From Chlorobium sp. (GTDB lineage: Bacteria > Bacteroidota > Chlorobiia > Chlorobiales > Chlorobiaceae), in the NCBI GenBank assembly GCA_005862285.1, contig SZXW01000010.1:496001-560000 (forward strand): a stretch of DNA of 64,000 nt, read 5' to 3'. The notes under the pieces are model-generated. The model was not told where the DNA came from. It made no database searches and saw nothing but the letters and a program-made list of their open reading frames with translations. This document shows positions 54,652 to 63,933 of this stretch, in pieces (position 1 is the stretch's first letter; each line of letters starts with the position of its first letter). The translations under genes and the position numbers were made by a program.

Positions 54652-55038
54652 TTATGGTTTTATATAAAGAGTTGATTTCGCTAACAATATCCCATCTATT
54701 TGTAAATTTATATAATATTCCCCGTAATTTTTAAACTCACAACCTATAACATTAACAATTATGTTCATGTTGAAAGTATCGTTACCATCAAAATCATTAA
54801 ACTCTATTTCTTGACCTTCCAAAGCACTAAATATTACATTATTATTCTGCATTATTTTTACGTCTACTTTATGAATACCTATTTCATTTTTTTTGTAGCG
54901 TATTATTCCGATGATATAAAAGCAAGGCAATGCAACCGGTATCACTTCTGAGTTTATAGAATTAAATGTACCTAATATATTAAGCTTGCCTCGAGAGTCA
55001 TTTGCACCATCACATGAAAGAAATGCTTCTACAATCAT
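54652..55038 (-). CDS. Small beta-rich protein, DUF6941-like
   Basis: 128 aa, no signal peptide. It opens IVEAFLSCDGANDSRGKLNI LG, a head I associate with DUF6941 (VEAFLLCD-x-A-x(3)-GGKLNILG type), and ends with a beta strand LLAKSTLYIKP. The fold is probably a beta-sandwich; DUF6941 proteins are of unknown function and are scattered across bacteria in mobile regions. It lies between the two-helix membrane protein and the 89 aa protein, on the same strand. Confidence 0.6.
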   Translation of the reverse strand: MIVEAFLSCDGANDSRGKLNILGTFNSINSEVIPVALPCFYIIGIIRYKKNEIGIHKVDVKIMQNNNVIFSALEGQEIEFNDFDGNDTFNMNIIVNVIGCEFKNYGEYYINLQIDGILLAKSTLYIKP

Positions 55039-55106
55039 GAATACTCCTGTATTTGTTTTATAATTTTTTAATCTTATTGAAAAAATACTCCTGTATAAAA
55101 AAATAA

Positions 55107-55376
55107 TCAGCTTTGCAGTGTTATTGTAAAAACAATATTTTCACTATCATCTATATCTTCATTAATGCGATAATTTCTTCTAATAAAAAATAATATAATT
55201 GAGAATTCAACAGTTTTTCTTCTTGCAGGTGTTAAATCATCTAAATCAATATTTGCAAAATTATCATTAAATGAAAAGAAATTGTCTTGTGTTAAAAAGA
55301 ATGATAAACTTCCTTCCTCAAGTAATCTTCTTAATAAAGCATTGTTAGAAGTTGTCGCAAAATCGAGAGGTTCCAT
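55107..55376 (-). CDS. Small acidic protein of unknown function
   Basis: 89 aa, acidic, soluble: MEPLDFATTSNNALLRRLLE at the head, FSFNDNFANIDLDDLTPARR in the middle and NRINEDIDDSENIVF-type sequence at the end. No family, signal peptide or membrane helix is recognised. It lies 68 bp upstream of the DUF6941-like gene on the same strand and may be the first gene of a three-gene unit. Confidence 0.5.
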   Translation of the reverse strand: MEPLDFATTSNNALLRRLLEEGSLSFFLTQDNFFSFNDNFANIDLDDLTPARRKTVEFSIILFFIRRNYRINEDIDDSENIVFTITLQS

Positions 55377-55663
55377 AGTAAAATTATTTATAGTTAATAA
55401 AACCTATAGATATTATCATTTATTCATTTGAAGTTACGTAACAAAGAACAAAAAAAACCATCAGCATTTACATTCAGCATACATTGTGCATAATTTCAAA
55501 AAGATAAGATAAATTAGACATAATATCATCATGACAAACCGTCCTCTTTCTTGAGCAAAGAGAGACTTCACAACATTATAATTTAATAGCGTCCCAAAAA
55601 TTTAAAAATATAAAATAGATTCTCTATTATTAACAATCTATATTATAGTAAAGAGAGTTATTG
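55377..55663. other. AT-rich gap inside the island
   Basis: Nothing but AT-rich sequence; a promoter for the small operon to its left is likely here. No repeat or RNA seen. Confidence 0.4.
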
Positions 55664-56671
55664 TTATTGCCCATAAACTTCGATTATTTTTCCATCATCA
55701 CCAAATACATATCTTACAACGCTATTTTGTGTTATAGTTCTGTTTTGCTTTAAGTTTTGATATGTATATATAGTATTTAATAAGTATGTTAAGTTGTCAA
55801 TTTTTTCAATGCTCTGTATATTGTTTTTTGAGTTTGAAGTTATACCCCATATATGCTGATAACGATTAATTAATTGTGTTTTTTTAGGATTTGTTATATC
55901 CCAGTATCTTGTCATATTATCAGAATAATATTGAATTATTGTGTCAATATTTCTACTATCTTCAGCGTTAACTATCGACCTAATAATATTTGTATAATTA
56001 TCATTTATTTTTGTTTCGTTTTCTAACGGATAAGCAGGTACTTCATTTGATTCTTGAACTTGTGGTTCTGTTGGTGCTTGTTGAACGACATTTAGAGGTT
56101 CTTTAATTTTTTTCTCAATTTCACTTCGTTGAGCAGAAGCACAACACTCTATCAATTCATCACTCCATAGAATTACTTCATTGTCATATATTTTTTTTAA
56201 TAAAGCTATATTTCTATATGATAATGATTTCTTTTCTGGATAAACTTCAGTACCATCTTTAATTTCTCCAATTACGCCATACCACCCAGCATTAAAGGTA
56301 TTATCAACATTAATAATAAATTCTTGCTTAAACTGAATATGTTTAATATTTGATAAATGATTATCTGATGTATTATCTGAATCAGTTGAATTATTAGCCT
56401 TATCCAAATCTATATTAGCAATAACAGTAACAATACGCCTTCCATTTTCACTCTTACTGGAATTCCATTGTACTTTATTAAAATACTTATAATTATCAAA
56501 TGCTTGACCAACAGTAAGTGTATTATCAAATTTTAAAACACCATCTTTTATAATAGATACATCTTTATCAATTATTGGAGTATTGACTTTATTACAAGCT
56601 GTTAATAAAGCAATAAAACCTAATAGTGTTATTAGATTTAAGATAGAATATTTATTAAATATAGATTTCAT
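55664..56671 (-). CDS. Lipoprotein with SnoaL-like C-terminal domain
   Basis: 335 aa. Signal peptide residues 1-25 end in the lipobox LLTAC (Cys about 26), so it is a probable lipoprotein acylated via Lgt, Lsp and Lnt. Residues 30-190 form an unrecognised domain (FDNYKYFNKVQWNSSKSENG; GWYGVIGEIKDGTEVYPEKK). A Pro/Gln/Glu linker (about 195-220) leads to a C-terminal domain with IIQYYSDNMTRYWDITNPKK and VVRYVFGDDGKIIEVYGQ, which resembles SnoaL/NTF2-like folds. Function unknown. It is the largest and rightmost gene of the AT-rich island. Confidence 0.65.
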   Translation of the reverse strand: MKSIFNKYSILNLITLLGFIALLTACNKVNTPIIDKDVSIIKDGVLKFDNTLTVGQAFDNYKYFNKVQWNSSKSENGRRIVTVIANIDLDKANNSTDSDNTSDNHLSNIKHIQFKQEFIINVDNTFNAGWYGVIGEIKDGTEVYPEKKSLSYRNIALLKKIYDNEVILWSDELIECCASAQRSEIEKKIKEPLNVVQQAPTEPQVQESNEVPAYPLENETKINDNYTNIIRSIVNAEDSRNIDTIIQYYSDNMTRYWDITNPKKTQLINRYQHIWGITSNSKNNIQSIEKIDNLTYLLNTIYTYQNLKQNRTITQNSVVRYVFGDDGKIIEVYGQ

Positions 56672-56932
56672 TGCGTTTATTTGGCTAAATATATATAAAA
56701 AATGAAACCGATTAACTCATTTGAATGGCTATATGCGGCAGTACTTTTAATAGAGAAACTATCAAGTGCCAAAAGAAAAAGATGTAGGGTATCTTTAACA
56801 ATGCAAGTATAAAACGTTAAGACGTTATTAATACTTCCTTAGAAGTTACTCAAAAAAGAACAAAATAAGAACTTTAGATAGTGCCAATATTATACTTTGT
56901 ATGGCTTCTCAAAAAAACTGTTAAATAGACAT
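56672..56932. other. Right edge of the AT-rich island
   Basis: AT-rich sequence with no gene I can support. A GC-balanced composition resumes abruptly at 56933, where the duplicated arfB segment begins. Confidence 0.5.
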
Positions 56933-57153
56933 AACCTTGTTGACATTCTGACCGCCGGCAGTTATCCTCACCATCATCGATCAGCAGAAACTCATCCGGT
57001 TGACTGGAGCGCACGCTGCCAATAATTTGATGGAATGCCTCGGGTTCACGCTTGAGATAACCATGCTCATAGGAAATCAGGTATCTGTCCGCCTGTTTGA
57101 GAACCGGAAAATTATTGAGCAGGAAAGTGAAATGCAGCGAATGTGTGTCGCTG
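56933..57153. repeat. Duplicated, internally deleted arfB-HAD fragment flanking the island
   Basis: Bases 56933-56960 are identical to 50723-50750 in arfB; bases 56955-57139 match 50927-51111 in the HAD gene with seven differences by my count over 185 bases. The two are joined at CCGGCA, which is present once here and at both source sites, so 176 bp plus one copy of CCGGCA (182 bp) were lost. A 105-codon minus-strand frame (56874-57191) runs through it and carries the HAD middle region (FLLNNFPVLKQADRYLISYE) without motif I; it is non-functional. Orientation is the same as the source, a direct repeat with about 6.2 kb spacing. Confidence 0.9.
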
Positions 57154-58140
57154 TCACGCTGGAATCTGCTTTTTTTTCTTTTCGATTTCATTGCGCGGCC
57201 CGGTTGACCTCACCTGCATGAAACGTTGAAGAACATCGAACCAGAAAGGCGCACCAAGAGAAATGGCAAATATACTGACAAGAAGGCCGGCAATCTTGGT
57301 GGCAACATCAGTAAGCGTTTTTCTTGCTGTCCACCATCCCCTCCAGCCCAGGGAAAGACCGGCGGATTCACTGAAATGTATAGCGGTGTCATATGCAGCC
57401 TGCGCTGCCTCGTATTTCGAGTCAGCTTCGGTTATTGATTGTGGCGTTGACGTTTTATCTTTCTTCAGCTTCTCTGTTTCAGCCTTTCTCTTTTCGAGCA
57501 GTTCGCCCGCATTTTTTACCATTGCCGCCCTCGTATCCGGTTTTGAGGAAAGCGAAGCAACAAGGTTTACCGAATCAACGTTTGCAAAGATTACAAGTGC
57601 TGACGAAACCGCTATCGAGATAGTCTGCTGCCGGCGTTTGAACCATCCTGAAGTACGGCCCATAACCGCATTGAAATGCGTTTCGACAGCTTTCCGAAAA
57701 GCTGCGGCATCACCTTCAGCCTGTAAAACCAGCGCATGAAGAAGACCTTTGATACGGTTTTTCTCACCCTCCAGGGATTTGCCCGGCAATGCATTGACTG
57801 CATCCGGGAGTGACAGGGTATCATCGTGAGATACAAGCAGTGCTTCCACAACCCTGCCGACAAGTTCCGGCGGAATGTAGGAGGGAAGGTCCCTGCCTCC
57901 TTTCCTTTTATCCCTGCTGAGCGATTGAATCAGCGGATGCTCGAAAAATGCTGCAGCAAAGGCTTTTTTTTCAGAAATATCTCCTGCAAGAAATTCATTC
58001 ATCGCTGTTTCGAGAAACGAGCTCCGCAGTGAAAGCAGAGCTGCCACAGCTTCGACAATAGAGGTGCAGGCCAGCCCGAAAACGAGGTAGACCGTCACCA
58101 GGCCAATCATGACATCGAGCATTTCCAGTCCAAACATCAT
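57154..58140 (-). CDS. Three-helix membrane protein of unknown function
   Basis: The 328 aa protein has a first helix at about residues 8-33 (VMIGLVTVYLVFGLACTSIV), a soluble part containing FFEHPLIQSLSRDKRKGGRD and LPSYIPPELVGRVVEALL, then a hydrophobic segment near 173-195 (QQTISIAVSSALVIFANVDS), a Lys/Glu-rich helix, and a last helix near 284-303 (IAGLLVSIFAISLGAPFWFD). I recognise the pattern (HPLI...PSYIP...SGWFKRR) as a family spread in many bacteria without known function. An AGGAGGAG precedes the ATG. Its stop codon lies exactly where the duplicated repeat ends, so its last residues (KKKKQIPA) may have been rewritten by the rearrangement. Confidence 0.75.
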   Translation of the reverse strand: MMFGLEMLDVMIGLVTVYLVFGLACTSIVEAVAALLSLRSSFLETAMNEFLAGDISEKKAFAAAFFEHPLIQSLSRDKRKGGRDLPSYIPPELVGRVVEALLVSHDDTLSLPDAVNALPGKSLEGEKNRIKGLLHALVLQAEGDAAAFRKAVETHFNAVMGRTSGWFKRRQQTISIAVSSALVIFANVDSVNLVASLSSKPDTRAAMVKNAGELLEKRKAETEKLKKDKTSTPQSITEADSKYEAAQAAYDTAIHFSESAGLSLGWRGWWTARKTLTDVATKIAGLLVSIFAISLGAPFWFDVLQRFMQVRSTGPRNEIEKKKKQIPA

Positions 58141-58443
58141 CTCCTCCTGTTTTTTGATCCGGTATGAAAGATATATAGCAAGCTTGTTTCAACCGTGAGG
58201 ACCATCCTGCTGCCCTTTCCGGTAAAAGCGACTAAGAAAAACCGTAACCAGGAAAATATTTCTCCTGACTGTTCTCTTATTTGAACTGAATGGTGAGTAT
58301 GAAGGGGCCGGACTGCCTTGTTTATTATGGGGTCCGGTTTTCAATTGTTAATATACTGCATACATTGTTTTTAACAAAAACACCATCCATCAAACCCGGC
58401 TGAAGATGGGCTGTTTCGCTTGAAATTACATGGAATTCCCGCT
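58141..58443. other. Divergent intergenic region
   Basis: About 300 bp between two divergent genes. A weak 6-bp hairpin (CCGGAC 58308-58313 with GTCCGG 58332-58337) followed by TTTT is present. No gene seen. Confidence 0.35.
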
Positions 58444-59040
58444 ATGAAATTGATTATATTCCGAAGGAACTCTACCACTCCAACCCCCTCTGCCATGAAC
58501 ATTTTTATGACGAGAGCCAATTCGCTCTTCATGATTATTCTGCTTTCTCTGACCGTAACCGTGAAAGCGCAAGCAATGGATGGATATGAAACCGCCGGAG
58601 ATATCTTTTCGGTAGCATTACCGGTTGCTGCCGCAGGATATGCACTTTCCATCGATGACCATTCAGGGCTGCTGCAGTTCGCCGCTTCCGAAGCTCTCAC
58701 CTTCGGTGCTACCTATGGATTGAAATATATCATAAACGAAAAAAGACCGAATGGCGGAGACCACTCTTTCCCTTCAGGTCATACCGCCGTTTCCTTCGCT
58801 TCGGCAGAGTTTGTCCGTGAACGATACGGATGGAATTACGGGATACCGGCATATGTCATCGCTACCTTTGTGGGTATCAGCCGGATAGAATCGGACAATC
58901 ATTTCACGCATGACGTACTTGCAGGAGCTGCGATAGGAATTGGCAGCAGCATGCTCTTCACCACTCCATACAAGGGTTGGAACCTCAAACCGCATGTAGC
59001 AAGCAACTATTATGGTGTCTCCCTGCATGGATCATGGTAA
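58444..59040 (+). CDS. PAP2-family phosphatase, exported
   Basis: 198 aa from ATG at 58444; a second ATG at 58495 would give a more usual signal peptide (ANSLFMIILLSLTVTVKA, cleaved after the A). The acid phosphatase motifs are complete: K-x6-RP in KYIINEKRPNGG, PSGH in HSFPSGHTAVSF and SR-x5-H-x3-D in SRIESDNHFTHDVLAG. PAP2 enzymes dephosphorylate lipids such as undecaprenyl or phosphatidyl-glycerol phosphates in the periplasm or at the membrane. It is followed after 33 bp by a methyltransferase gene in the same direction. Confidence 0.87.
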   Translation: MKLIIFRRNSTTPTPSAMNIFMTRANSLFMIILLSLTVTVKAQAMDGYETAGDIFSVALPVAAAGYALSIDDHSGLLQFAASEALTFGATYGLKYIINEKRPNGGDHSFPSGHTAVSFASAEFVRERYGWNYGIPAYVIATFVGISRIESDNHFTHDVLAGAAIGIGSSMLFTTPYKGWNLKPHVASNYYGVSLHGSW

Positions 59041-59073
59041 ATCATATCGAACATTTTTCAGCAATCCGGACAA

Positions 59074-59874
59074 ATGAGCAATTTCACCGATATTTCGAAA
59101 TTCTACCAGCATGCGGCCGAGTTGCAGAAATCCGCCGGCGAGCAGCTTTTCAGTATGACCCCAATCGGCAAATCGGACGATGTGCTCGATCTTGGCTGCG
59201 GTCCGGGACATCTTGCGGCAGCGATCAGAAAACTGACCGAAGGCAGGGTCACCGGCATCGATCCATCTCCAGGCATGATCGCCAAGGCATCTGCAGCCTA
59301 CCCCGACGAGCGAATCACTTTTCTTGTCGGTGACGCAGAAAACCTCGGCATGCATGAAGAGTTCGACGTGATCTTCTGCAACTCGACACTGCAATGGTTC
59401 CGTGATCTCGACAGGGCGATTGCCAACTGCTGCCGGGCCCTCCGTTCCGGAGGACGGATGGCCGTGCAGGCACCGGCAACGCACAATTACTGCCCCAATT
59501 TCATCCATGCAGCCGAGGCAATGCTCGATGACGAGTCCACGCAGAGCACCTTCCGGAATTTCCGGTCGCCGTGGGTATTTTTCGATACCGCTGAGGAATA
59601 CTCGGCTGTTTTCGAACTGGCAGGATTCAGTGTGGTGACTTCCGAAATCAGGGAGATGATGATGCTCTGCCCGCCTGAAAAAGTCTTCGGGATGTTCGAA
59701 ACCAGTGCGGCTGCCGCATACTTCAACGAGGAGTGCTACATCGGCCCGTTTCCCCCGGACTACATCGAAAATGCCCGCAGGGTTATCGCCCGCGACTTCT
59801 CATCACAGGCCGGGGAGGACAACCTTGTCAGGCTTGCATTTTCAAGGATCTATCTGCTCGCCGAAAAACCGTAA
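59074..59874 (+). CDS. SAM-dependent methyltransferase (trans-aconitate / BioC-like group)
   Basis: The 266 aa protein has the class I methyltransferase core: SAM motif VLDLGCGPGHLAAAIRKL near residue 38, GIDPSPGMIAKASAAYPD near 63, FLVGDAENLGM near 85 and FCNSTLQWFRDLDRAI near 100. The STLQWF pattern is typical of trans-aconitate methyltransferase and BioC-like proteins. The C-terminal part (GFSVVTSEIREMMMLCPPEK) is less conserved. The substrate cannot be read; a carboxyl-group acceptor is possible. No biotin genes are nearby. Confidence 0.82.
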   Translation: MSNFTDISKFYQHAAELQKSAGEQLFSMTPIGKSDDVLDLGCGPGHLAAAIRKLTEGRVTGIDPSPGMIAKASAAYPDERITFLVGDAENLGMHEEFDVIFCNSTLQWFRDLDRAIANCCRALRSGGRMAVQAPATHNYCPNFIHAAEAMLDDESTQSTFRNFRSPWVFFDTAEEYSAVFELAGFSVVTSEIREMMMLCPPEKVFGMFETSAAAAYFNEECYIGPFPPDYIENARRVIARDFSSQAGEDNLVRLAFSRIYLLAEKP

Positions 59875-59887
59875 AACTTATACATGC

Positions 59888-61315
59888 TCAGGCAAGAGAT
59901 TCGAGCTGCCGGCCGAGGTCCTTGCGGGCCATGCTGTACATGTGCACGTAGAGAAGGTTGAACATGAGCACGGCGGAACGCAGCCGGGGGGCTTTCATTG
60001 CGCGCCTGAGCGCGTTGGGTACCGTGAACACCCGTTCGGTCATAGCGGTGTAGCTGGGAATGAACTGCTTCAGCGGAACGCTCTTCGGAATGTAGAGCAT
60101 CTCCTGCGCCCATGAAAAGCGGAACGCATCATGGTCGTACGGATCGGGGATCAGCCGACCTTCCGCGGCGAGCCGGTCGAACACGGCGGTACCTGGAATA
60201 GGCCGCAGAAGGTTGATTCCGGGCACATCCACACCGGTCTCTTCGATAAACTCCTCGAGCATCGCAGGCATATCGAGCGAATCCCCGTCCAGTCCGTAAA
60301 TGAAACTGCCGTAAACACAGATGCCCGCTTCACGGATGTTTCTGATGCATGCCGACTGGCGGGCCGCTGGGTTATGGAATTTCTGGTGGGCGTGGTTGCT
60401 CCGGTCGGCGAGGCTTTCGATGCCGATCAGGAGCGCGCCGCACCCCGACCGCGAAAATGCTTCGAGCAGCTTCGGTTTTTCGCCGAGGGCAGTCGTAGCC
60501 TGGCCGACCCAGCTTATCCCGTAAGGAATGAGCTCGGTAAAAAGCTTTTCGGCATAGGCCTCATCGGCATTGACGGTATCGTCGAGAAAGAAGAAAATCC
60601 GTTTGTCCTCTTTCAGGAAGGTTTCGACCTCTTTTACAACACTGCCGATGCTGCGATGGCGCAGCCGATGGCCGTTCATCACATGCACGTTGCAGAAATC
60701 GCAGTTGTAGGGGCACCCCCTCGTGGTCTGGACAACGTTGGTGGTGAAATAGCTCGGGATATCGAGCGCGTTTTTCGATACCGGCCGGTCGATGCCGAGA
60801 TCGGGATAGGTTTCGACACGGTACTCGGGTTTCAGATGCCCCGCAAGCAGGTCGCGCTGCACCTCTTCCCAGATATCGTCGGCCTCGCCTATCACAAGGG
60901 CGTCGCCATGCTCGCGGCAGCGGTCGGGAAAGACCGTCACATAAGGTCCTCCGAGCACGACCCTGATCCCTTTCGAGCGCAGGAGGCGGGCAAGTTCGAA
61001 AGCAGGCTTCACCGCTCCGGTCTGGACGCTGATGCCCGCCATATCCCAGTGCCGGTCGAGAGGAAGCTTTTCGAAACGCAGATCACAGATGGACTGGCTC
61101 ACTCCCTGAACCTTCCGGGAGCTGAGGATCATCAGGGAAAGGGGCGGGATGGCAAACTGAGCACGCCGTATGATATTGCTCATGGCGGCATCCTTCAACG
61201 AGCTGAACACATTGCGTTTCACCATGGCGCTGTCAAGATGCGATGCACCGTCCACACCGCTGTCGGCCTGAATAAAAATCAGCAATACCTGTTTTTCCGC
61301 CATATCCCCAATCAC
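59888..61315 (-). CDS. B12-binding-domain radical SAM protein, second in window
   Basis: The 475 aa protein has an N-terminal B12-binding-like region (about 60-190; [20 protein letters not shown]) and a radical SAM core with [11 protein letters not shown] near residues 199-209, [19 protein letters not shown] near 245 and [17 protein letters not shown] near 295. It resembles BchE/BchQ/BchR-type enzymes and other B12 methylases, but I cannot assign one. The start is a GTG at 61315 overlapping the mutS stop, or an ATG four codons later (61303) with GGGG close by. It overlaps the mutS end by 4 bp and so is translated from the mutS message. Confidence 0.85.
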   Translation of the reverse strand: MIGDMAEKQVLLIFIQADSGVDGASHLDSAMVKRNVFSSLKDAAMSNIIRRAQFAIPPLSLMILSSRKVQGVSQSICDLRFEKLPLDRHWDMAGISVQTGAVKPAFELARLLRSKGIRVVLGGPYVTVFPDRCREHGDALVIGEADDIWEEVQRDLLAGHLKPEYRVETYPDLGIDRPVSKNALDIPSYFTTNVVQTTRGCPYNCDFCNVHVMNGHRLRHRSIGSVVKEVETFLKEDKRIFFFLDDTVNADEAYAEKLFTELIPYGISWVGQATTALGEKPKLLEAFSRSGCGALLIGIESLADRSNHAHQKFHNPAARQSACIRNIREAGICVYGSFIYGLDGDSLDMPAMLEEFIEETGVDVPGINLLRPIPGTAVFDRLAAEGRLIPDPYDHDAFRFSWAQEMLYIPKSVPLKQFIPSYTAMTERVFTVPNALRRAMKAPRLRSAVLMFNLLYVHMYSMARKDLGRQLESLA

Positions 61316-63933
61316 CGGTATTTGACCCCTTTGCGTGCAATATCCTGCAGTTTTTTCAGCTCGAGAAGGGCGTCGATCGGCGCAAGCCGGTCGATATCGA
61401 TAGCCTCTACTTCCTGACGCAGCAGATTGTCTGCCTCCTCGAACAGACTGATCTGCATGCTTTTCAGTCCAGAGGGCCGGTCTGGCGGAATTTCAATTTC
61501 ACGTTTTTCCATACCGGCAAGGATCTCCCGGGCACGTTCTATAACTTCCGCAGGCATACCGGCCATTTTCGCCACCTCGATACCGTAACTGTTGTCGGAA
61601 GCTCCTCTGACAATCTTTCGCAGAAAGATCACCTTGTCGAGGGTTTCCACAACGGTGGCGTTGTAGTTGACCACGCCCGCAAGACGTCCCTCGAGTTCTG
61701 CAAGCTCATGGTAGTGCGTGGCGAAAAGTGTCCGCGCCCCGATGGAATGGCAGATGTATTCGCTCATGGACCAGGCGATGGACATGCCGTCGAAAGTGCT
61801 GGTCCCGCGACCGATCTCGTCGAGCAGTAGAAGGCTTTTCGATGTGGCATTGTTGAGAATGCTGGCCGCCTCGTTCATCTCGACGAGGAAAGTACTCTCG
61901 CCTGATGTGATGTTGTCCGACGCACCTACCCTCGTGAAAATCCGGTCGACAAGCCCTATCTCCGCCCGTTCCGCCGGCACGAAGCTCCCCGCCTGGGCAA
62001 GCAGCACGATCAGCCCGGTCTGGCGCAGGAACGAGCTCTTGCCGGCCATGTTCGGCCCCGTGATGATCAGCATCCGCTGCCGTTCATCGAAAGTGCAGTC
62101 GTTTGCCACATAGGGCTCGTCCGGGCTCATGATCCTTTCGAGCACCGGATGGCGGCCGCCTGCGATCGAGAGTTTTTCATGCTCCATGATTTCAGGCTTG
62201 CGGTAGCCATAGAGTTCTGCACACAACGCGAACGAAGCAAGCGCATCGATCTCGGCAATTACAGCCGCATTCTGCTGGATATCGGAAGCAAGTGCGGCAA
62301 TGTCGGCGCAGAGTTCGTGGAAAAGCCGGGCTTCGAGCGCGAGGCTTCGTTCTTCGGCGTTGAGAATCTTTTCCTCGTACTCCTTCAATGCCGGAATGGT
62401 GAATCGCTCGGCATTCACAAGGGTCTGCTTCTTCTCGTAATAGGACGGCACCTTGTCGAGGTTCGCCCTGCTGATTTCGATATAGTAGCCGAAAACCTTG
62501 TTGAACTGCACCTTCAGCGACGAGATCGAGGTGTTGGCCCGTTCTTCCTGCTGAATCTGCATAAGACGGTCTTTCGCGCTCGAAGCGATGGTCCGAAGGT
62601 CGTTAAGTTCGGCATTGAAGCCTTCCCGCATATATCCCCCGTCCCGCATCGACGCGCCAGACTCCGGATCGATGGCTGAATCGATGCGCTGTGCAAGTTC
62701 CGGAAGGGGCCTGAGCGCAGCGGAAAGATGACGGAGCCGTGATGCGAGAGCGCCGCCGATGATCTCCTGGAGGAGAGGCACTGCCTGCAGGGAAAGTCCG
62801 AGCTGTCGCACCTCCCTCGGTATGGTGCGGAAGGTGGCGATACGCGCCAGGGAGCGTTCGAGGTCATTGATGGCCGACAACTGTTCGCGAAGAGCGTCCC
62901 TGGCCGGTTTCGATTCCTTCAGCTCTTCGACCGCGTCAAGCCGCAGCCGGATATCGCCGGCCCTGCGCATCGGCCTTTGCAGCCACCGGCGGATGAGCCT
63001 CGCCCCCATCGGGTTGCAGGTACGGTCCATTACCTGGAGAAGGCTGCCGCTGACACTGCCGTCCTGCATGGAAGAGATGATCTCGAGGTTCCGTTTGGTC
63101 TGCAGGTCGAGCATCATGTATTCGCCGCTCTGCACCTCCCTGATGCGGGTGATATACTGAAGCCTGTTCTGTCGGGTCTCTTCGAGGTACTGAAGAATGA
63201 CGCCCGCAGCAACCTTTCCCGCACGGTTCCCCTCGATGCCGAACCCTTTCAGCGAGTGGGTTTTGAACTGCCTTGCGATCACCTCTGCGGTGTGGTCTTC
63301 GCTGAACATCCATGAATCGAGCTCCGTAACGAGCATGTCGGACGGAAATGATTTTTTCAGAGGTTCGAACCGTTCTCTTTCGTCTGCCGATACGAGGACC
63401 TCCGAAGGATGCAGCGAAAGAATGAAATCCCTGAGCTCTTCGTATGAAAAGGTTGCGATGCTGAATTCGGCGGTCGTCACGTCGATGAAAGCCACCCCTG
63501 CAAGCAGTTTCCTTCCTTCCTTGAGAAACGCTACCGCGCAAAGGTAGTTGTTGTGCCGGTCGTCGAGAATCTTGTCGCTGTAGGTAATCCCTGGAGTGAT
63601 GATATCGGTGATCTCCCTGCGTACGATCCCCTTTGCGGAAGCAGGATCTTCCACCTGGTCACAAACCGCCACCTTGTACCCTCTCTTGACAAGTTTCGCG
63701 ATATAACCTTCGCTCGCATGATGGGGAAAGCCTGCCATTGGAATGTCTGCGGTTCTTTTCGTTAGCACGATGTTCAGAACGGCCGAAACTTCCCTGGCGT
63801 CATCGAAAAAAGTCTCGTAGAAATCACCGACCCGGAAAAGCAGAAGGTAATCAGGGTATCGTTCCTTGACCTCGAGATACTGCCGCATCATCGGAGAATG
63901 ATCTTTCTGCGATATACCCTCTTCTCTGCCCAT
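61312..63933 (-). CDS. mutS: DNA mismatch repair protein MutS
   Basis: The 873 aa ATPase recognises mismatches. The mismatch-contact motif is in [18 protein letters not shown] near residue 34. The lever and clamp domains follow ([20 protein letters not shown] near 285). The C-terminal ATPase has Walker [18 protein letters not shown] near 622, Walker [18 protein letters not shown] near 697 and [11 protein letters not shown] near 735. Length is normal. No mutL is adjacent; the overlapping downstream gene is a radical SAM enzyme. Confidence 0.97.
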   Translation of the reverse strand: MGREEGISQKDHSPMMRQYLEVKERYPDYLLLFRVGDFYETFFDDAREVSAVLNIVLTKRTADIPMAGFPHHASEGYIAKLVKRGYKVAVCDQVEDPASAKGIVRREITDIITPGITYSDKILDDRHNNYLCAVAFLKEGRKLLAGVAFIDVTTAEFSIATFSYEELRDFILSLHPSEVLVSADERERFEPLKKSFPSDMLVTELDSWMFSEDHTAEVIARQFKTHSLKGFGIEGNRAGKVAAGVILQYLEETRQNRLQYITRIREVQSGEYMMLDLQTKRNLEIISSMQDGSVSGSLLQVMDRTCNPMGARLIRRWLQRPMRRAGDIRLRLDAVEELKESKPARDALREQLSAINDLERSLARIATFRTIPREVRQLGLSLQAVPLLQEIIGGALASRLRHLSAALRPLPELAQRIDSAIDPESGASMRDGGYMREGFNAELNDLRTIASSAKDRLMQIQQEERANTSISSLKVQFNKVFGYYIEISRANLDKVPSYYEKKQTLVNAERFTIPALKEYEEKILNAEERSLALEARLFHELCADIAALASDIQQNAAVIAEIDALASFALCAELYGYRKPEIMEHEKLSIAGGRHPVLERIMSPDEPYVANDCTFDERQRMLIITGPNMAGKSSFLRQTGLIVLLAQAGSFVPAERAEIGLVDRIFTRVGASDNITSGESTFLVEMNEAASILNNATSKSLLLLDEIGRGTSTFDGMSIAWSMSEYICHSIGARTLFATHYHELAELEGRLAGVVNYNATVVETLDKVIFLRKIVRGASDNSYGIEVAKMAGMPAEVIERAREILAGMEKREIEIPPDRPSGLKSMQISLFEEADNLLRQEVEAIDIDRLAPIDALLELKKLQDIARKGVKYR

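Noticed and set aside
60131-61417. Long + strand open frame (428 codons) opposite the radical SAM gene
   Set aside because: It is antisense to a gene with clear motifs, has no recognisable domain, and its composition is that of a shadow frame. The same holds for 1557-2411, 5455-6477, 14255-15166, 25097-25870, 25886-26731 and 38371-39375 on the + strand, and 8610-9803 on the minus strand.
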